Shown piece by piece: positions 52,273 through 60,274 of a stretch of DNA of 64,000 nucleotides. This DNA is from Stenotrophomonas sp. SAM-B (GTDB taxonomy: Bacteria > Pseudomonadota > Gammaproteobacteria > Xanthomonadales > Xanthomonadaceae). Below the pieces are notes generated by a model. That model was not told where the DNA came from and did not search any database. It saw only the letters and a program-made list of their open reading frames with translations. The stretch covers positions 506,405-570,404 of the forward strand of contig NZ_JABBXB010000002.1 in assembly GCF_013387485.1 (NCBI RefSeq). The letters run 5' to 3'. Both the position numbers and the translations under genes were made by a program. The first letter of the stretch is position 1; each line of letters begins with the position of its first letter.

Positions 52273-52655
52273 TCAGCGGCGGCGGTTGGCGGCTGGGATC
52301 GAAGGACTTCCCCTGCTCGATGCCACACTGGAAAAACACGCACGCAAGGCGGACTGACTCAGATGCGGGGCTGCACTAACTGCAGCAGGAACGCCAGCTG
52401 GCTGAAGAACACCAACAATATCCGGTGCTGCACCTGCAGTGTGGGCGTGTCGAATTGGTGATGCCATAAAGGGCATCGCGCTTCCAGCCCGGACCTGCCA
52501 TCAGGTATCTACCGCCGCCATTCCAGTGGGAACTGGATCTCGCCACGATTCTTCAAAGACCCGTCTCAGCACGTGCGACATTCGCCAGCTACCGTTGAGC
52601 ACCGAGGATCTGCTGCCTAGGGGCTTGGATCATTGACGAGAGAATGGAGAGCGTT
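52273..52655. other. Gene-poor stretch with possible decayed coding fragments
   Basis: No gene was recognised here. Short plus-strand stretches look coding-like, for example GLPLLDATLEKHARKAD ending at a stop near 52358 and QQERQLAEEHQQYPVLHLQ ending near 52470. Neither has a start with a ribosome-binding site, so they are probably remnants. Confidence 0.4.
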
Positions 52656-53249
52656 ATGCGCAAAGCGGGTAGAACCAATGGAAGCGCCGACCAGGCGAAA
52701 GCAGTCGAGCGAGCGAAGGAATCGGAGCTCTTCTTTGCAAGCATCAGGGATCAGCTGGAGCTGTTGAAGGGAGTGGCGCTCAGTCTGGCCATCCTAGCCG
52801 CGCCGCAGGTCGTTCTTGAGAGCAACCTTGCCGTGTACAACAAAGTAATAGGAGCCACAGCTTGCGTCATGTTGGGGTTCTGGACGTTGTATTGCGCGAT
52901 CGCGCTCTATTTCCAGCATCGTCTGAAGATTCGAGGCTTGCCCCGAAGGATTCAAATTGCACGTATAGGGCAGTACGTTGTCGTATGTATTGCGGGTTTC
53001 TTTGCAGGTGACTTGGCTTTGCAGGCTAGAGGAAAGGTCGCCAGCTTTGAGCGTCGCTCCGGCGTCAGTGCAGCCAGTGACAGCGGACGAACCGTCTCCA
53101 TCGCCCCCTCGCTCGCTATTGACAGTCAACCGGCTCGATCGACTCTTCGAAGCACTTTGGAGGAATGTGCTTGGCTGAGAAGCGGCACGGAGCCAAGGGG
53201 ACCGGAAAACAGTCCCCAAATAGATACACTTACGGAGGCTCCAATTTGA
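52656..53249 (+). CDS. Hypothetical membrane protein
   Basis: About 197 residues. The ATG at 52656 is preferred because GGAGA lies five bases upstream; ATG 52644 is in frame. There are three hydrophobic segments (LLKGVALSLAILAAPQVVL, VIGATACVMLGFWTLYCAIA, QYVVVCIAGFFAGDLAL). They are followed by a Ser/Arg-rich, probably disordered tail. No family was recognised. Codon use is less GC-biased than in the xylan operon, in keeping with an acquired island. Confidence 0.55.
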   Translation: MRKAGRTNGSADQAKAVERAKESELFFASIRDQLELLKGVALSLAILAAPQVVLESNLAVYNKVIGATACVMLGFWTLYCAIALYFQHRLKIRGLPRRIQIARIGQYVVVCIAGFFAGDLALQARGKVASFERRSGVSAASDSGRTVSIAPSLAIDSQPARSTLRSTLEECAWLRSGTEPRGPENSPQIDTLTEAPI

Positions 53250-53480
53250 CTACTATGGCGGTTCAATGAAGACCCAGGACCCCTGTCCTATGAAACAGGT
53301 TGCATTTACATCTCTCGTCTGCCGAGGTGATTGTCGGCAGGATGCTGCGGCGCAGGAAGGCCTAGCGTGAGCTCATGCTACAACTTCATTCGGAACGGAT
53401 GCTTGCCAGATATAGAGTGTCGTACAGACGCTCCTGAGGAGATCGTCGTTCCCCGCGTTTCGAAGCGAGAGGGAGTCGAC

Positions 53481-54140
53481 ATGGTCTACTCGCACAACGA
53501 ACGGCATCTGGCTAACCAGGGTTTCATTCCCGTTTCTCACTTTCTACAGCGCCTTGCAAGACTGGAACCCAACCTCACCGCCACCGGTTACCGCGCCAAC
53601 GGGCGCCAGACAACGATTTCATTCAATAAGTTAGATCGTGTGACGCTGTCGCCGCGCATGGCAAAATGGCTATCCAGTTTAGCCGCGCCTCGGGATGGCA
53701 GAAGTGCCGCCATTGTCAGTTTTGTTGCAAATCTGATGCCTGTATATGTGGGTGAACACCTAGACGGACTTTATTGCGCACGCTCGCTGCAAGACGGCAC
53801 GCTGATTCTGCCGATGGACGAGCGCGATGGCGAAGAGCGCGGCGCCGTACGCGTCTTCTGGCAAGGGGATGATGAGCGCGAATCTGAGCTTAGTGGCTCC
53901 GATGTCGCGACGCTTGCGCTGGAGCGATATGTTCGTCTTCATGGTACCGGTGCAAGCGAGGACGCTATAGCCGCCGAGCTGTGGTTCCTGGTGGAACACT
54001 TTCGCCGCAAGACCGGATGCGACGTCTATCTGCCGCAATTGACTGCACCGAACGACCGAGTGGATGCCCATAGTCGCCATTTAGGGGAGATGGGGCGCGG
54101 CGTGATTGTGAACATCTTTAGCAAATTTCTTGGCGCCTGA
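53481..54140 (+). CDS. Hypothetical protein
   Basis: 219 residues from ATG 53481, which has GAGGGAG upstream; the frame is open to 53331 without a better start. The protein is soluble, with no signal peptide or membrane segment. Segments such as YVGEHLDGLYCARSLQDGTL and LSGSDVATLALERYVRLHG are well formed, but no family was recognised. It stands alone in the island. Confidence 0.6.
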   Translation: MVYSHNERHLANQGFIPVSHFLQRLARLEPNLTATGYRANGRQTTISFNKLDRVTLSPRMAKWLSSLAAPRDGRSAAIVSFVANLMPVYVGEHLDGLYCARSLQDGTLILPMDERDGEERGAVRVFWQGDDERESELSGSDVATLALERYVRLHGTGASEDAIAAELWFLVEHFRRKTGCDVYLPQLTAPNDRVDAHSRHLGEMGRGVIVNIFSKFLGA

Positions 54141-54513
54141 CTCAACGCCGCGCAGGGTCACGACCCAAGAACGGTCGCGACGGATGGCCAGACAACTTTG
54201 CGCTCTGGGGCGGGCAGCCACTATTCAAGACAAATAAACTAAGCGACGCGACCTGCACCTGCCTGACAGAGCAGGGCACAAAGGCCAAAGTTAGGCTGCC
54301 AGTCTGCGTGGCGATCACTCGCGATGGCCCAGCCTACAACCCCTACAAACAGCCAGGGCAAGGAGGCCCTGATAGTGGTCGTCAAATTTCAGGCGGGACG
54401 GCAGTGCCGGATCAGAGTGCACTCGTTACTTCTGCAGGTGCTCATAGCCCGTATGTCTTGCTCAACGTCCAAAATCGTCCTATGGGCACGTTCCCGAAGT
54501 CCGTGCAGAATCG
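54141..54513. other. Intergenic stretch without a supported gene
   Basis: Two overlapping plus-strand frames start at 54308 and 54324 but neither has a convincing start or family resemblance, and they run into the antisense of the next gene. Nothing functional was identified. Confidence 0.4.
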
Positions 54514-54825
54514 CTACGGCGGGAACTGGCAAGGCTCGTTGATCTGCTTCCAGCCGTTCTCGACGCGGTCGAACCTACGCCCCTGCATGCATCGCTCATT
54601 TGTTCGTAATGGGGCTGGCCGGTGTTCCTGTTGAACTGGAGTGGGTCTGTTCACTACAGCCGGTAGCTTCTTCAGTTCGGCATCCAGCTGCTGCGTAACC
54701 TGCTGCATCTGGTATCGCGTGTAAGCAGCTTCGATCAGGCTGTGGGCAGAAAGGGTCAAGAACACCCCTAAGCCCACCTGCCACCAGATCGTGTGAATGG
54801 CGTCCGCTGTCCTGTGGTCAGTCAA
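54514..54825 (-). CDS. Hypothetical small membrane-anchored protein
   Basis: About 103 residues from a TTG at 54825 preceded by GGGGGAAC; the frame extends to 54963 but begins there without good signals. One membrane helix (IWWQVGLGVFLTLSAHSLIE) is followed by a Gln/Lys-rich segment (QMQQVTQQLDAELKKLPAVV). The tail RCMQGRRFDRVENGWKQI has two nearby cysteines (RCM, EPCQ). It has the look of small phage- or plasmid-borne membrane proteins, but no family was recognised. Confidence 0.5.
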   Translation of the reverse strand: MTDHRTADAIHTIWWQVGLGVFLTLSAHSLIEAAYTRYQMQQVTQQLDAELKKLPAVVNRPTPVQQEHRPAPLRTNERCMQGRRFDRVENGWKQINEPCQFPP

Positions 54826-55064
54826 TTCCGTTCCCCCGGTGAATGGTCCGCGCATTCTAGCCGGGGTGTAGGGGCGGAGCCCTACGGAGACGCCCTCAAC
54901 CTGCTGACCGCCCGGAGTGGTGGTCTTGGATGCCCTGTCGGTCAATGAAGCGCGCTTCATCATCTGACGCTGGCCGGATCTTATTTGGTCGGTCAGAGCT
55001 TGCGTCTACATGCAAATATGTCCACGCTAATCGCTGATTCTGGTCACTATCTGGAGCCATTGAT

Positions 55065-55763
55065 ATGCCCGAGATTGTTCACGACTGTCCGCGCTGTGGT
55101 GTTCCACATACGACCTTTGACGTAAAGGGCGCACATTTACTCTCGTCGCAGCACACGTGGCAGGAGGTGCATGAGCTTTTTTCTGTCTGTCGAGCCTGTG
55201 CCAAGTCAAGCACCTTGGTTGTCCAAACCAAGGAGCCTCGTGGTTACAGCCTGATGCAGGTTAACGGCGGGATAGGCAAAATGCCTGGTGTACTCAACCA
55301 CATTGTTAGGGTCATCGGATTGGTTAGTACCAAAGATAGGGTGACCACGGTCCCGCCAGACTATTTGCCCGCATCTATCGATGCTGCCTTTCGAGAAGGG
55401 GCCGCCTGCCACTCAATCGGTTGCATAAATGCCGCCGCAGCTATGTTCCGACTCTGCGTTGACCTTGCGACAACTCCACTTGTCCCTACCCCTGAAGAAG
55501 GCGGTCCAAACCATCGGACAGCCCGCGAACTTGGCCTAAGACTTCCTTGGCTCTTCGAGAACGCGAAGCTACCTGAGGACCTTCACGATCTTTCTGTCTG
55601 CATCAAAGACGATGGGAACGATGGGGTGCACCGTGGCTCTTTATCCAGTGCAGAAGCAGAAGACCTGCTTGACTTTACGACTGAATTGCTTCGTCGTCTC
55701 TATACGGAGAAAGAGCGTATTCGCCTCGCCAGGGAACGAAAGGACGCCCGGACTAGGCAGTGA
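55065..55763 (+). CDS. DUF4145-like protein with N-terminal zinc ribbon
   Basis: 232 residues. The N-terminal CPRCG and CRAC pairs form a probable zinc ribbon. The helical remainder ends in DGNDGVHRGSLSSAEAEDLL and LRRLYTEKER, as in DUF4145 proteins, which are HEPN-related helical bundles common in restriction and defence islands. A TGGAG site precedes the ATG. Its partner and activity are unknown; the island setting suggests phage defence. Confidence 0.6.
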   Translation: MPEIVHDCPRCGVPHTTFDVKGAHLLSSQHTWQEVHELFSVCRACAKSSTLVVQTKEPRGYSLMQVNGGIGKMPGVLNHIVRVIGLVSTKDRVTTVPPDYLPASIDAAFREGAACHSIGCINAAAAMFRLCVDLATTPLVPTPEEGGPNHRTARELGLRLPWLFENAKLPEDLHDLSVCIKDDGNDGVHRGSLSSAEAEDLLDFTTELLRRLYTEKERIRLARERKDARTRQ

Positions 55764-55988
55764 AGGATCATGCCATTGGCAAGGGCTTACGTTCGGCTTG
55801 GGCTCCTTTGCCAGTGGGAAACGTGAATTACGTTCGAAGATTGGTCTAGGGTTCCGGCATGATTGACACCCATCTGCCGCTCTCTGCGCGTCCATCGTGG
55901 TCATGCTGCGATGTCGTCCTTGTTGGGCTCCCGGAAGGGAGGCAAGACTTGATCCACAGCCACACCCACGAAAGACGACCCATGATCC

Positions 55989-56016
55989 ATTTCGCATAAT
56001 GTATATTATGTAAAAC
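55989..56016. other. dif-like Xer recombination site
   Basis: The 28-bp site has left arm ATTTCGCATAA, centre TGTATA and right arm TTATGTAAAAC. The E. coli dif has CGCATAA-TGTATA-TTATGTTAAAT in the same positions, so the XerC-side core and centre are identical while the outer right arm differs. A modified right arm is typical of a dif used as attachment site by filamentous phages or IMEX elements. A chromosomal dif with natural variation is the alternative. No second copy was found in the window. Confidence 0.75.
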
Positions 56017-56077
56017 GTCTGGCGGCCGTGGCGAGGTTGTCGGTGTTCCTAATTGATGTCCTTTTGTTCCTAGATCG

Positions 56078-56623
56078 TGCCCCGGCCTGCGGTACTGGGC
56101 TGCTGGCTGGCATGCGGCGCGCTACGGCATCGAACTGACCATGCCGGTGGCCGAGGCCACCGTGCTGCAGTTTGTGGTCGACCACGTGCAGCGGCGCTCG
56201 GCCGATGGAGAGCTAGCGTGGGAGCTGCCGCCGGCCGTCGACCAGGCGCTTGTGGTCGCTGGCCTGAAGGCCAAGCTCGGCCCGTGGACCTTGGCCACCG
56301 TGCGTCATCGCGTTGCCGTCCTGTCCACGGCGCACCGACTCAAGCAAGTCACCAATCCCTGCGAGCAGCCAGCCATTCGCACTGTGCTCAGCCGCGCGGC
56401 ACGAGCCGCGGTCAAGCGTGGCGAGCGGCCGCGCAAGAAGACCGCCATCACCTTGCCTGAGCTGGGGGCGATGCTGGCCACCTGCGATGACAGCTTAGAG
56501 GGGATCCGTGACCGCGCCGTGCTCTGCTTTGGATTTGCCAGTGGCGGGCGCCGGCGCAGCGAGATCGCTGCAGCCGACCTGCGTGACCTGCGTGCTGTTG
56601 AAGATCTTGACGGCAACGGCTAA
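56078..56623 (+). pseudogene. Truncated tyrosine integrase fragment
   Basis: The frame encodes the N-terminal SAM-like region (RYWAAGWHAARYGIELTMPV, then ATVLQFVVDHVQRRS) and the first part of the catalytic domain (KRGERPRKKTAITLPELGAM, then FGFASGGRRRSEIAAADL with catalytic Arg I). It stops at GNG, so the HxxR and Tyr motifs are missing. The first methionine in frame is at 56141, inside the domain, so the 5' end is lost too. It lies 60 bp after the dif-like site and its broken 3' end meets the pycTM stop, suggesting that the defence cassette interrupted it. Confidence 0.72.
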
Positions 56624-57174
56624 CCACATTTATTCAATAGGAGTGCCAAGCCTAAGCATATGGCTCCTGCTATGCCGATCCAAAGTGACGCTTTGACAAA
56701 GAAGTACTTCCTAGTGCACACACGAGCAATGTCAAAGTTATGACGTAGCCGAATGGTGACAACGTCACTCGGGCTAAGGCTAGAAATCTGTTGGACGAAC
56801 TGCCCGGGAGATCCGTGACGTGCAACTGTGCCAAAGAAGAAGGGGTCCGTTGATCGCGATGACTTCAACCGAGGCGCTATCCCTAAGAATGCGTAAGCTG
56901 CGGATGCAATTAGAAGTGCGAGCGCAATCAGACCCAAGCCACGCACGGCTCCTGATGCGCCATCGAGGAGCAATGGGGACGAACTGGTATTGGTAATAAT
57001 GTAAGCTACCAGGGCGGCAGATGCGGCAAACGACCATGCACACTTCGTATCTGCAAGCTGGATATAGCTCGTAATATACGCTTGTTGCGTATCAGCAAAC
57101 TGGAGCTGAATTTGCAGTCCAGCCGCTTCGCTGTGGGCTCCAAGGGAATTAGTAGAATCGCTTGGGTGCGTCAT
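56620..57174 (-). CDS. Pycsar effector, PycTM-like (DUF5706 type)
   Basis: 184 residues from ATG 57174, whose ATGA overlaps the stop of the upstream cyclase and which has GGAAGG upstream. The N-terminal helix ADTQQAYITSYIQLADTKCA leads into TM1. TM2 (LGLIALALLIASAAYAFLGI) follows, then the conserved DPFFFGTVA. The last part is a long helix ending RKYFFVKASLWIGIAGAICL (TM3). This layout is that of the Pycsar transmembrane effector, which depolarises or permeabilises the inner membrane when it binds cyclic pyrimidine nucleotides. It is the last gene of a three-gene operon with two cyclases. Confidence 0.8.
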   Translation of the reverse strand: MTHPSDSTNSLGAHSEAAGLQIQLQFADTQQAYITSYIQLADTKCAWSFAASAALVAYIITNTSSSPLLLDGASGAVRGLGLIALALLIASAAYAFLGIAPRLKSSRSTDPFFFGTVARHGSPGQFVQQISSLSPSDVVTIRLRHNFDIARVCTRKYFFVKASLWIGIAGAICLGLALLLNKCG

Positions 57175-57929
57175 GACATCCACCTTCCGGTGTAGTACCA
57201 GTAATAGTAAGGAAGTCCAGTAAGGGTGTAGTGATACCCTGTCTCGTGATCGGAGCGCGCGAGGTACTGTCTCCAGTCTTCCGGCAATGAATTCGCCACG
57301 TTATTACCTATCATTATCTCTCCAGCCTGTGCAACATTAAGCATTTTGCACGCAAGATTGGCCGTGGTCCCAATAGCGACAACCCCATTGAATCGCTGCG
57401 CCGCCCCCATCTTTGCTACGGTCAATGGCCCGCTATCAATGCAGATTCGGAACCGAAAAGGTTCCACTCCGAAGTTCCACAGTTCATTGTTCAATGGCGC
57501 ATCCGGGCCGCCGCTCATTGCATCGAACAACGTGATCGCTGCCGTTAGAGATCGAACTTCTTTTGAGGCGTCTTCATCCGCTTCTCTGACAAAATAAGCC
57601 ATCAACCCGTCGCCAGTATTCTTTTCAACTACCCCGCCGAAGTCCTCCACGACCCTGATCGCTTCCGTAAAAAAAAGCGAAAGCCCTTGAAGAAGCTGCT
57701 CCTGCTGATCTCGAGTCTCCTGAGGTCTTCCAGTAAAACCTGAAATGTCTAGAAAGAGTACGGCCGCATTGAGAAACCTGCCTTCGTGTATCGCGAGGTC
57801 GTCTGCACCTGGAATTACCCGCCCTGGACGCAAGTTGCTACGAGAACTGATCTTCCTTGCGGTGGCAACGACCCTGTCCCGCTGAGTGGCGCGGTAGCTC
57901 TTTGACGTCAACTCTCTATAGGTCGCCAT
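57171..57929 (-). CDS. Class III nucleotide cyclase A (PycC-like)
   Basis: 252 residues, a compact single cyclase domain. Metal ligands are Asp61 (LFLDISGFTG) and Asp107 (EKNTGDGLMAYF); Lys103 is in a base-contact position. The usual GDxVNxAxRL block reads GTTANLACKM at 187-196, so the base-selecting Asp is Thr188, the ribose-contact Asn191 is kept and the transition-state Arg is Lys195. These changes argue against a plain adenylate cyclase and fit a cytidylate/uridylate cyclase. TAATG overlap with the upstream cyclase and ATGA overlap with pycTM show tight coupling. Confidence 0.82.
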   Translation of the reverse strand: MATYRELTSKSYRATQRDRVVATARKISSRSNLRPGRVIPGADDLAIHEGRFLNAAVLFLDISGFTGRPQETRDQQEQLLQGLSLFFTEAIRVVEDFGGVVEKNTGDGLMAYFVREADEDASKEVRSLTAAITLFDAMSGGPDAPLNNELWNFGVEPFRFRICIDSGPLTVAKMGAAQRFNGVVAIGTTANLACKMLNVAQAGEIMIGNNVANSLPEDWRQYLARSDHETGYHYTLTGLPYYYWYYTGRWMS

Positions 57930-58873
57930 TAGTTTATCTCATAAACAGAATAGCCGTTAAATGAAGACGGCAGTTCCTCTGTTGGAATTAGGGCGGCTCG
58001 CTCAAGCCATTGCACGTGCAGCAGCCCATATAGCGCCACACCTATACGCAGGCTATTCGCGCGAGCCGTTTGCTCGATTTTTACTGCAAGGTTGAGGGCG
58101 TCGCTATCAACGTGTGGCCAGGTAAATCCAGTGGCAGCATTCGTCTTCTGTTCAAATCTGGCCTCGCCGTAGTCTGCGCCGATCCGGATATCCAGGCGTG
58201 GAAGTCCACTGGCATGCAGCATGGGGCAGATCGAGTCTCGCGCCATCCTAATCATTGAAGTCCCAAGATCAACGATTAAGTCACACTGTCGCGTGAAAGC
58301 GGGATGTGGCAGGTATGCAATGAAGCCATCACCCGTTGCCTTGAGGATCGTGGCCTCAAATTGACCGACGAGTATTTGCATTTCGCGCAAAAGTATCTCG
58401 GCCGCTCTATCAAATGACGCGGAATCCCTCCTGCGCAATTCCGTCGACCTGCAGATATCCAGTGACAAAAATGGCGTACTGGTGATCGTTGTTTTACTTT
58501 GCATTTCTCTATGGCGCGCAGGCTCCACGCTCGGGCTTCTGAGGCTCTCGCCCGCCAGCTCATCCTCTACCGCTAAGGCGCGCTCCTGAGCGTAGTCAGT
58601 GGTAGAGGCTATCCTCGGTCTTAGATCATAGAAAGGCAGAGTCGAAATGGCGTCTTGAAAAAGCCGTATCGGGAACATGACCCGAGTGAACCTGTCTATG
58701 TAGCAAACCTCTCCATCCGCTTCTACTCGCTCGTATCGGCGAGGATCTGGCGTCACCCGGAACTTAATTTTGCCTTCGGACGTTTTCACCTCCTCAATAA
58801 TCAAGTCCAGCCGACCCCGCCCCTCTGTTCGAAGAGGAGGCAAGTCTTCTGAATATTCGTTGGTATTGGACAT
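57929..58873 (-). CDS. Class III nucleotide cyclase B with N-terminal extension
   Basis: 314 residues from ATG 58873 (GGGAG five bases upstream; the frame runs to 58948). The first ~130 residues are an unrecognised domain (DLIIEEVKTSEGKIKFRVTP, then CYIDRFTRVMFPIRLFQDAI). The cyclase domain has metal ligands Asp139 (LSLDICRST) and Asp182 (LKATGDGFIAY), with Lys178. The late block SDALNLAVKI at 257-266 keeps Asp258 and Asn261 but has Lys265 for the usual Arg. It is first in the operon cyclase B, cyclase A, pycTM. It may pair with cyclase A as a heterodimer, sense the trigger, or make a different nucleotide. Confidence 0.75.
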   Translation of the reverse strand: MSNTNEYSEDLPPLRTEGRGRLDLIIEEVKTSEGKIKFRVTPDPRRYERVEADGEVCYIDRFTRVMFPIRLFQDAISTLPFYDLRPRIASTTDYAQERALAVEDELAGESLRSPSVEPARHREMQSKTTITSTPFLSLDICRSTELRRRDSASFDRAAEILLREMQILVGQFEATILKATGDGFIAYLPHPAFTRQCDLIVDLGTSMIRMARDSICPMLHASGLPRLDIRIGADYGEARFEQKTNAATGFTWPHVDSDALNLAVKIEQTARANSLRIGVALYGLLHVQWLERAALIPTEELPSSFNGYSVYEIN

Positions 58874-59124
58874 CGCCGCTCCCTCGCGCCAGCCTGCATG
58901 CGCGTAGCATATCGCTCTGTGCAGGACGGCGCGAGGCGAGGCTGTCATCGTGCACGGCTGTTGTGCCGCAAGGATCTGGCCCGGCCCAATTTGGCACGTT
59001 GACGGCTTGGCCGGGCATCCATCTGGGCCCGTTCACTGGAGGGTGGTCGACAGAAACGAAACATGGCGCGCCCTACCCTTGATAAATCTTCCTTATCCCC
59101 TTCCCAGCCAATGTCCGCTTCCAG

Positions 59125-59227
59125 CCGAGGCTGTGTTAAAACTCTTCGCCTTGGAGAAATCGATCAAAAGTGTGCCAGCCAGAATTGAAGCTCGTGGTTC
59201 AGGGCAATAGTTTTCACACAGCCTCGG
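59125..59227. mobile_element. 103-bp MITE or solo IS relic with 4-bp target duplication
   Basis: Terminal inverted repeats CCGAGGCTGTGTTAAAAC (59125-59142) and the reverse complement of CCGAGGCTGTGTGAAAAC (59210-59227) match at 17 of 18 positions. CCAG flanks both ends (59121-59124, 59228-59231) as a target-site duplication. There is no transposase. A 4-bp duplication is usual for several IS5-type elements. The rest of the 58874-59378 gap holds no supported gene; the Pycsar operon promoter should be in its left part. Confidence 0.72.
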
Positions 59228-59374
59228 CCAGGACGGGACGTTCGCTTGGTTCCGACGTAGCCGCCAAGCACCTTCGCTCCCGCCCTCACCGCAAAGTCAA
59301 CGCCAGGCGCGAAAGGCCCGGAAGTGAGCCTGACCCCGTTATCGGCCCAGTAAAGCATGTCATCCACTGAGCGG

Positions 59375-59396
59375 GCCCCTACAGGGATGTAGGGGC
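59375..59396 (-). terminator. Hairpin at the end of the 59379 gene
   Basis: GCCCCTACA and TGTAGGGGC form a perfect 9-bp stem with a 4-base loop spanning the TAG stop of the minus-strand gene. There is no T-run, so termination is only likely. Confidence 0.45.
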
Positions 59397-60206
59397 TGCG
59401 GAGGCCGCGCCCTCCGTCACTTCGTCAGGAGCAACGCGCTTATCCAGGGCGTGCCTGATCGCGAATTTCAGTATTTCAGTGACCTGCTTGATGCGCTCAC
59501 GCGAAGCGATGGCCACAAAGCCCATGATCGCAAAGACAGCTGGAAGCAGTGCCACGAGCAAGATGCCCCAGTACACGCTGGCACTCTTATCGAAGAGCTT
59601 TACCGAACCTGCGGTAATGGCTGCCAGCATGGGCATCAGGCCAAGCTTTCGGATGTTGCCAACCAGCAACGCGACGCGGTCCTCCATAAGCCCCCACTTG
59701 GTCTCGTATTGGACAAGCACGTACTCAAGCTCGCGCTTACCATAGGTCGCCAGTCGAGAAGCCAAGTCCGCATCCGCCGCCGTGGTGAGCCTGATCTGCG
59801 TCATGATCTCTCCGTGCGGATCTGACCTTCGCTTGATCAGGCGAATGGTGATATCAGTGACATTGAGCACGGCGTATACAATTCCAGCGATCCCCATCGG
59901 AACCACGATCCATGGCAGAACTGCTGTAGCGGTTAATGGCTCAAAGTCGAAGTATTTGAGCCCAACGCCGAGGCCGATAACGACAAGAAGCAGCACGACG
60001 TAGAACAGGATGAACCAAAGGTCGGCTGCGGCTACGAAACGAGCGTATCCAGTGCCCTTGGTTTTTGCTGGTGCGACCGTCAGCTGCTCGACAATCGTTG
60101 AAATTTCGCTGATGTGCTGCTGATTCAATATCTTCTTGCTTCCTATAGAAAGACCCGCCGTAGCGTGGTGGGATGCCTTGGACTGGCTCACTGGCTCAAC
60201 GGCCAC
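59379..60206 (-). CDS. Hypothetical membrane protein
   Basis: 275 residues from a GTG at 60206. A TTG at 60128 with AGGAAG upstream is a plausible shorter start, leaving out the first 26 residues. Two membrane helices near 60-120 (WFILFYVVLLLVVIGLGVGL, LPWIVVPMGIAGIVYAVLNV) are followed by a soluble helical loop (YGKRELEYVLVQYETKWGLM). Two more helices come near 200-250. No family was recognised. Neighbouring defence-type genes suggest but do not prove a membrane effector role. Confidence 0.6.
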   Translation of the reverse strand: MAVEPVSQSKASHHATAGLSIGSKKILNQQHISEISTIVEQLTVAPAKTKGTGYARFVAAADLWFILFYVVLLLVVIGLGVGLKYFDFEPLTATAVLPWIVVPMGIAGIVYAVLNVTDITIRLIKRRSDPHGEIMTQIRLTTAADADLASRLATYGKRELEYVLVQYETKWGLMEDRVALLVGNIRKLGLMPMLAAITAGSVKLFDKSASVYWGILLVALLPAVFAIMGFVAIASRERIKQVTEILKFAIRHALDKRVAPDEVTEGAASAAPTSL

Positions 60207-60274
60207 GAGCGGACGTCGACCGTTTGAATTCGGAGGACGCCCCGAGCAGTCCGCTGGAACGAAGGGTTAGATTT

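Noticed and set aside
54308-54634. A 108-codon plus-strand frame
   Set aside because: No ribosome-binding site or family resemblance, and it overlaps the better supported minus-strand membrane-protein gene.
59164-59367. A 67-codon minus-strand frame
   Set aside because: Its 3' half is the MITE and its start lacks a ribosome-binding site; at best a gene remnant interrupted by the element.
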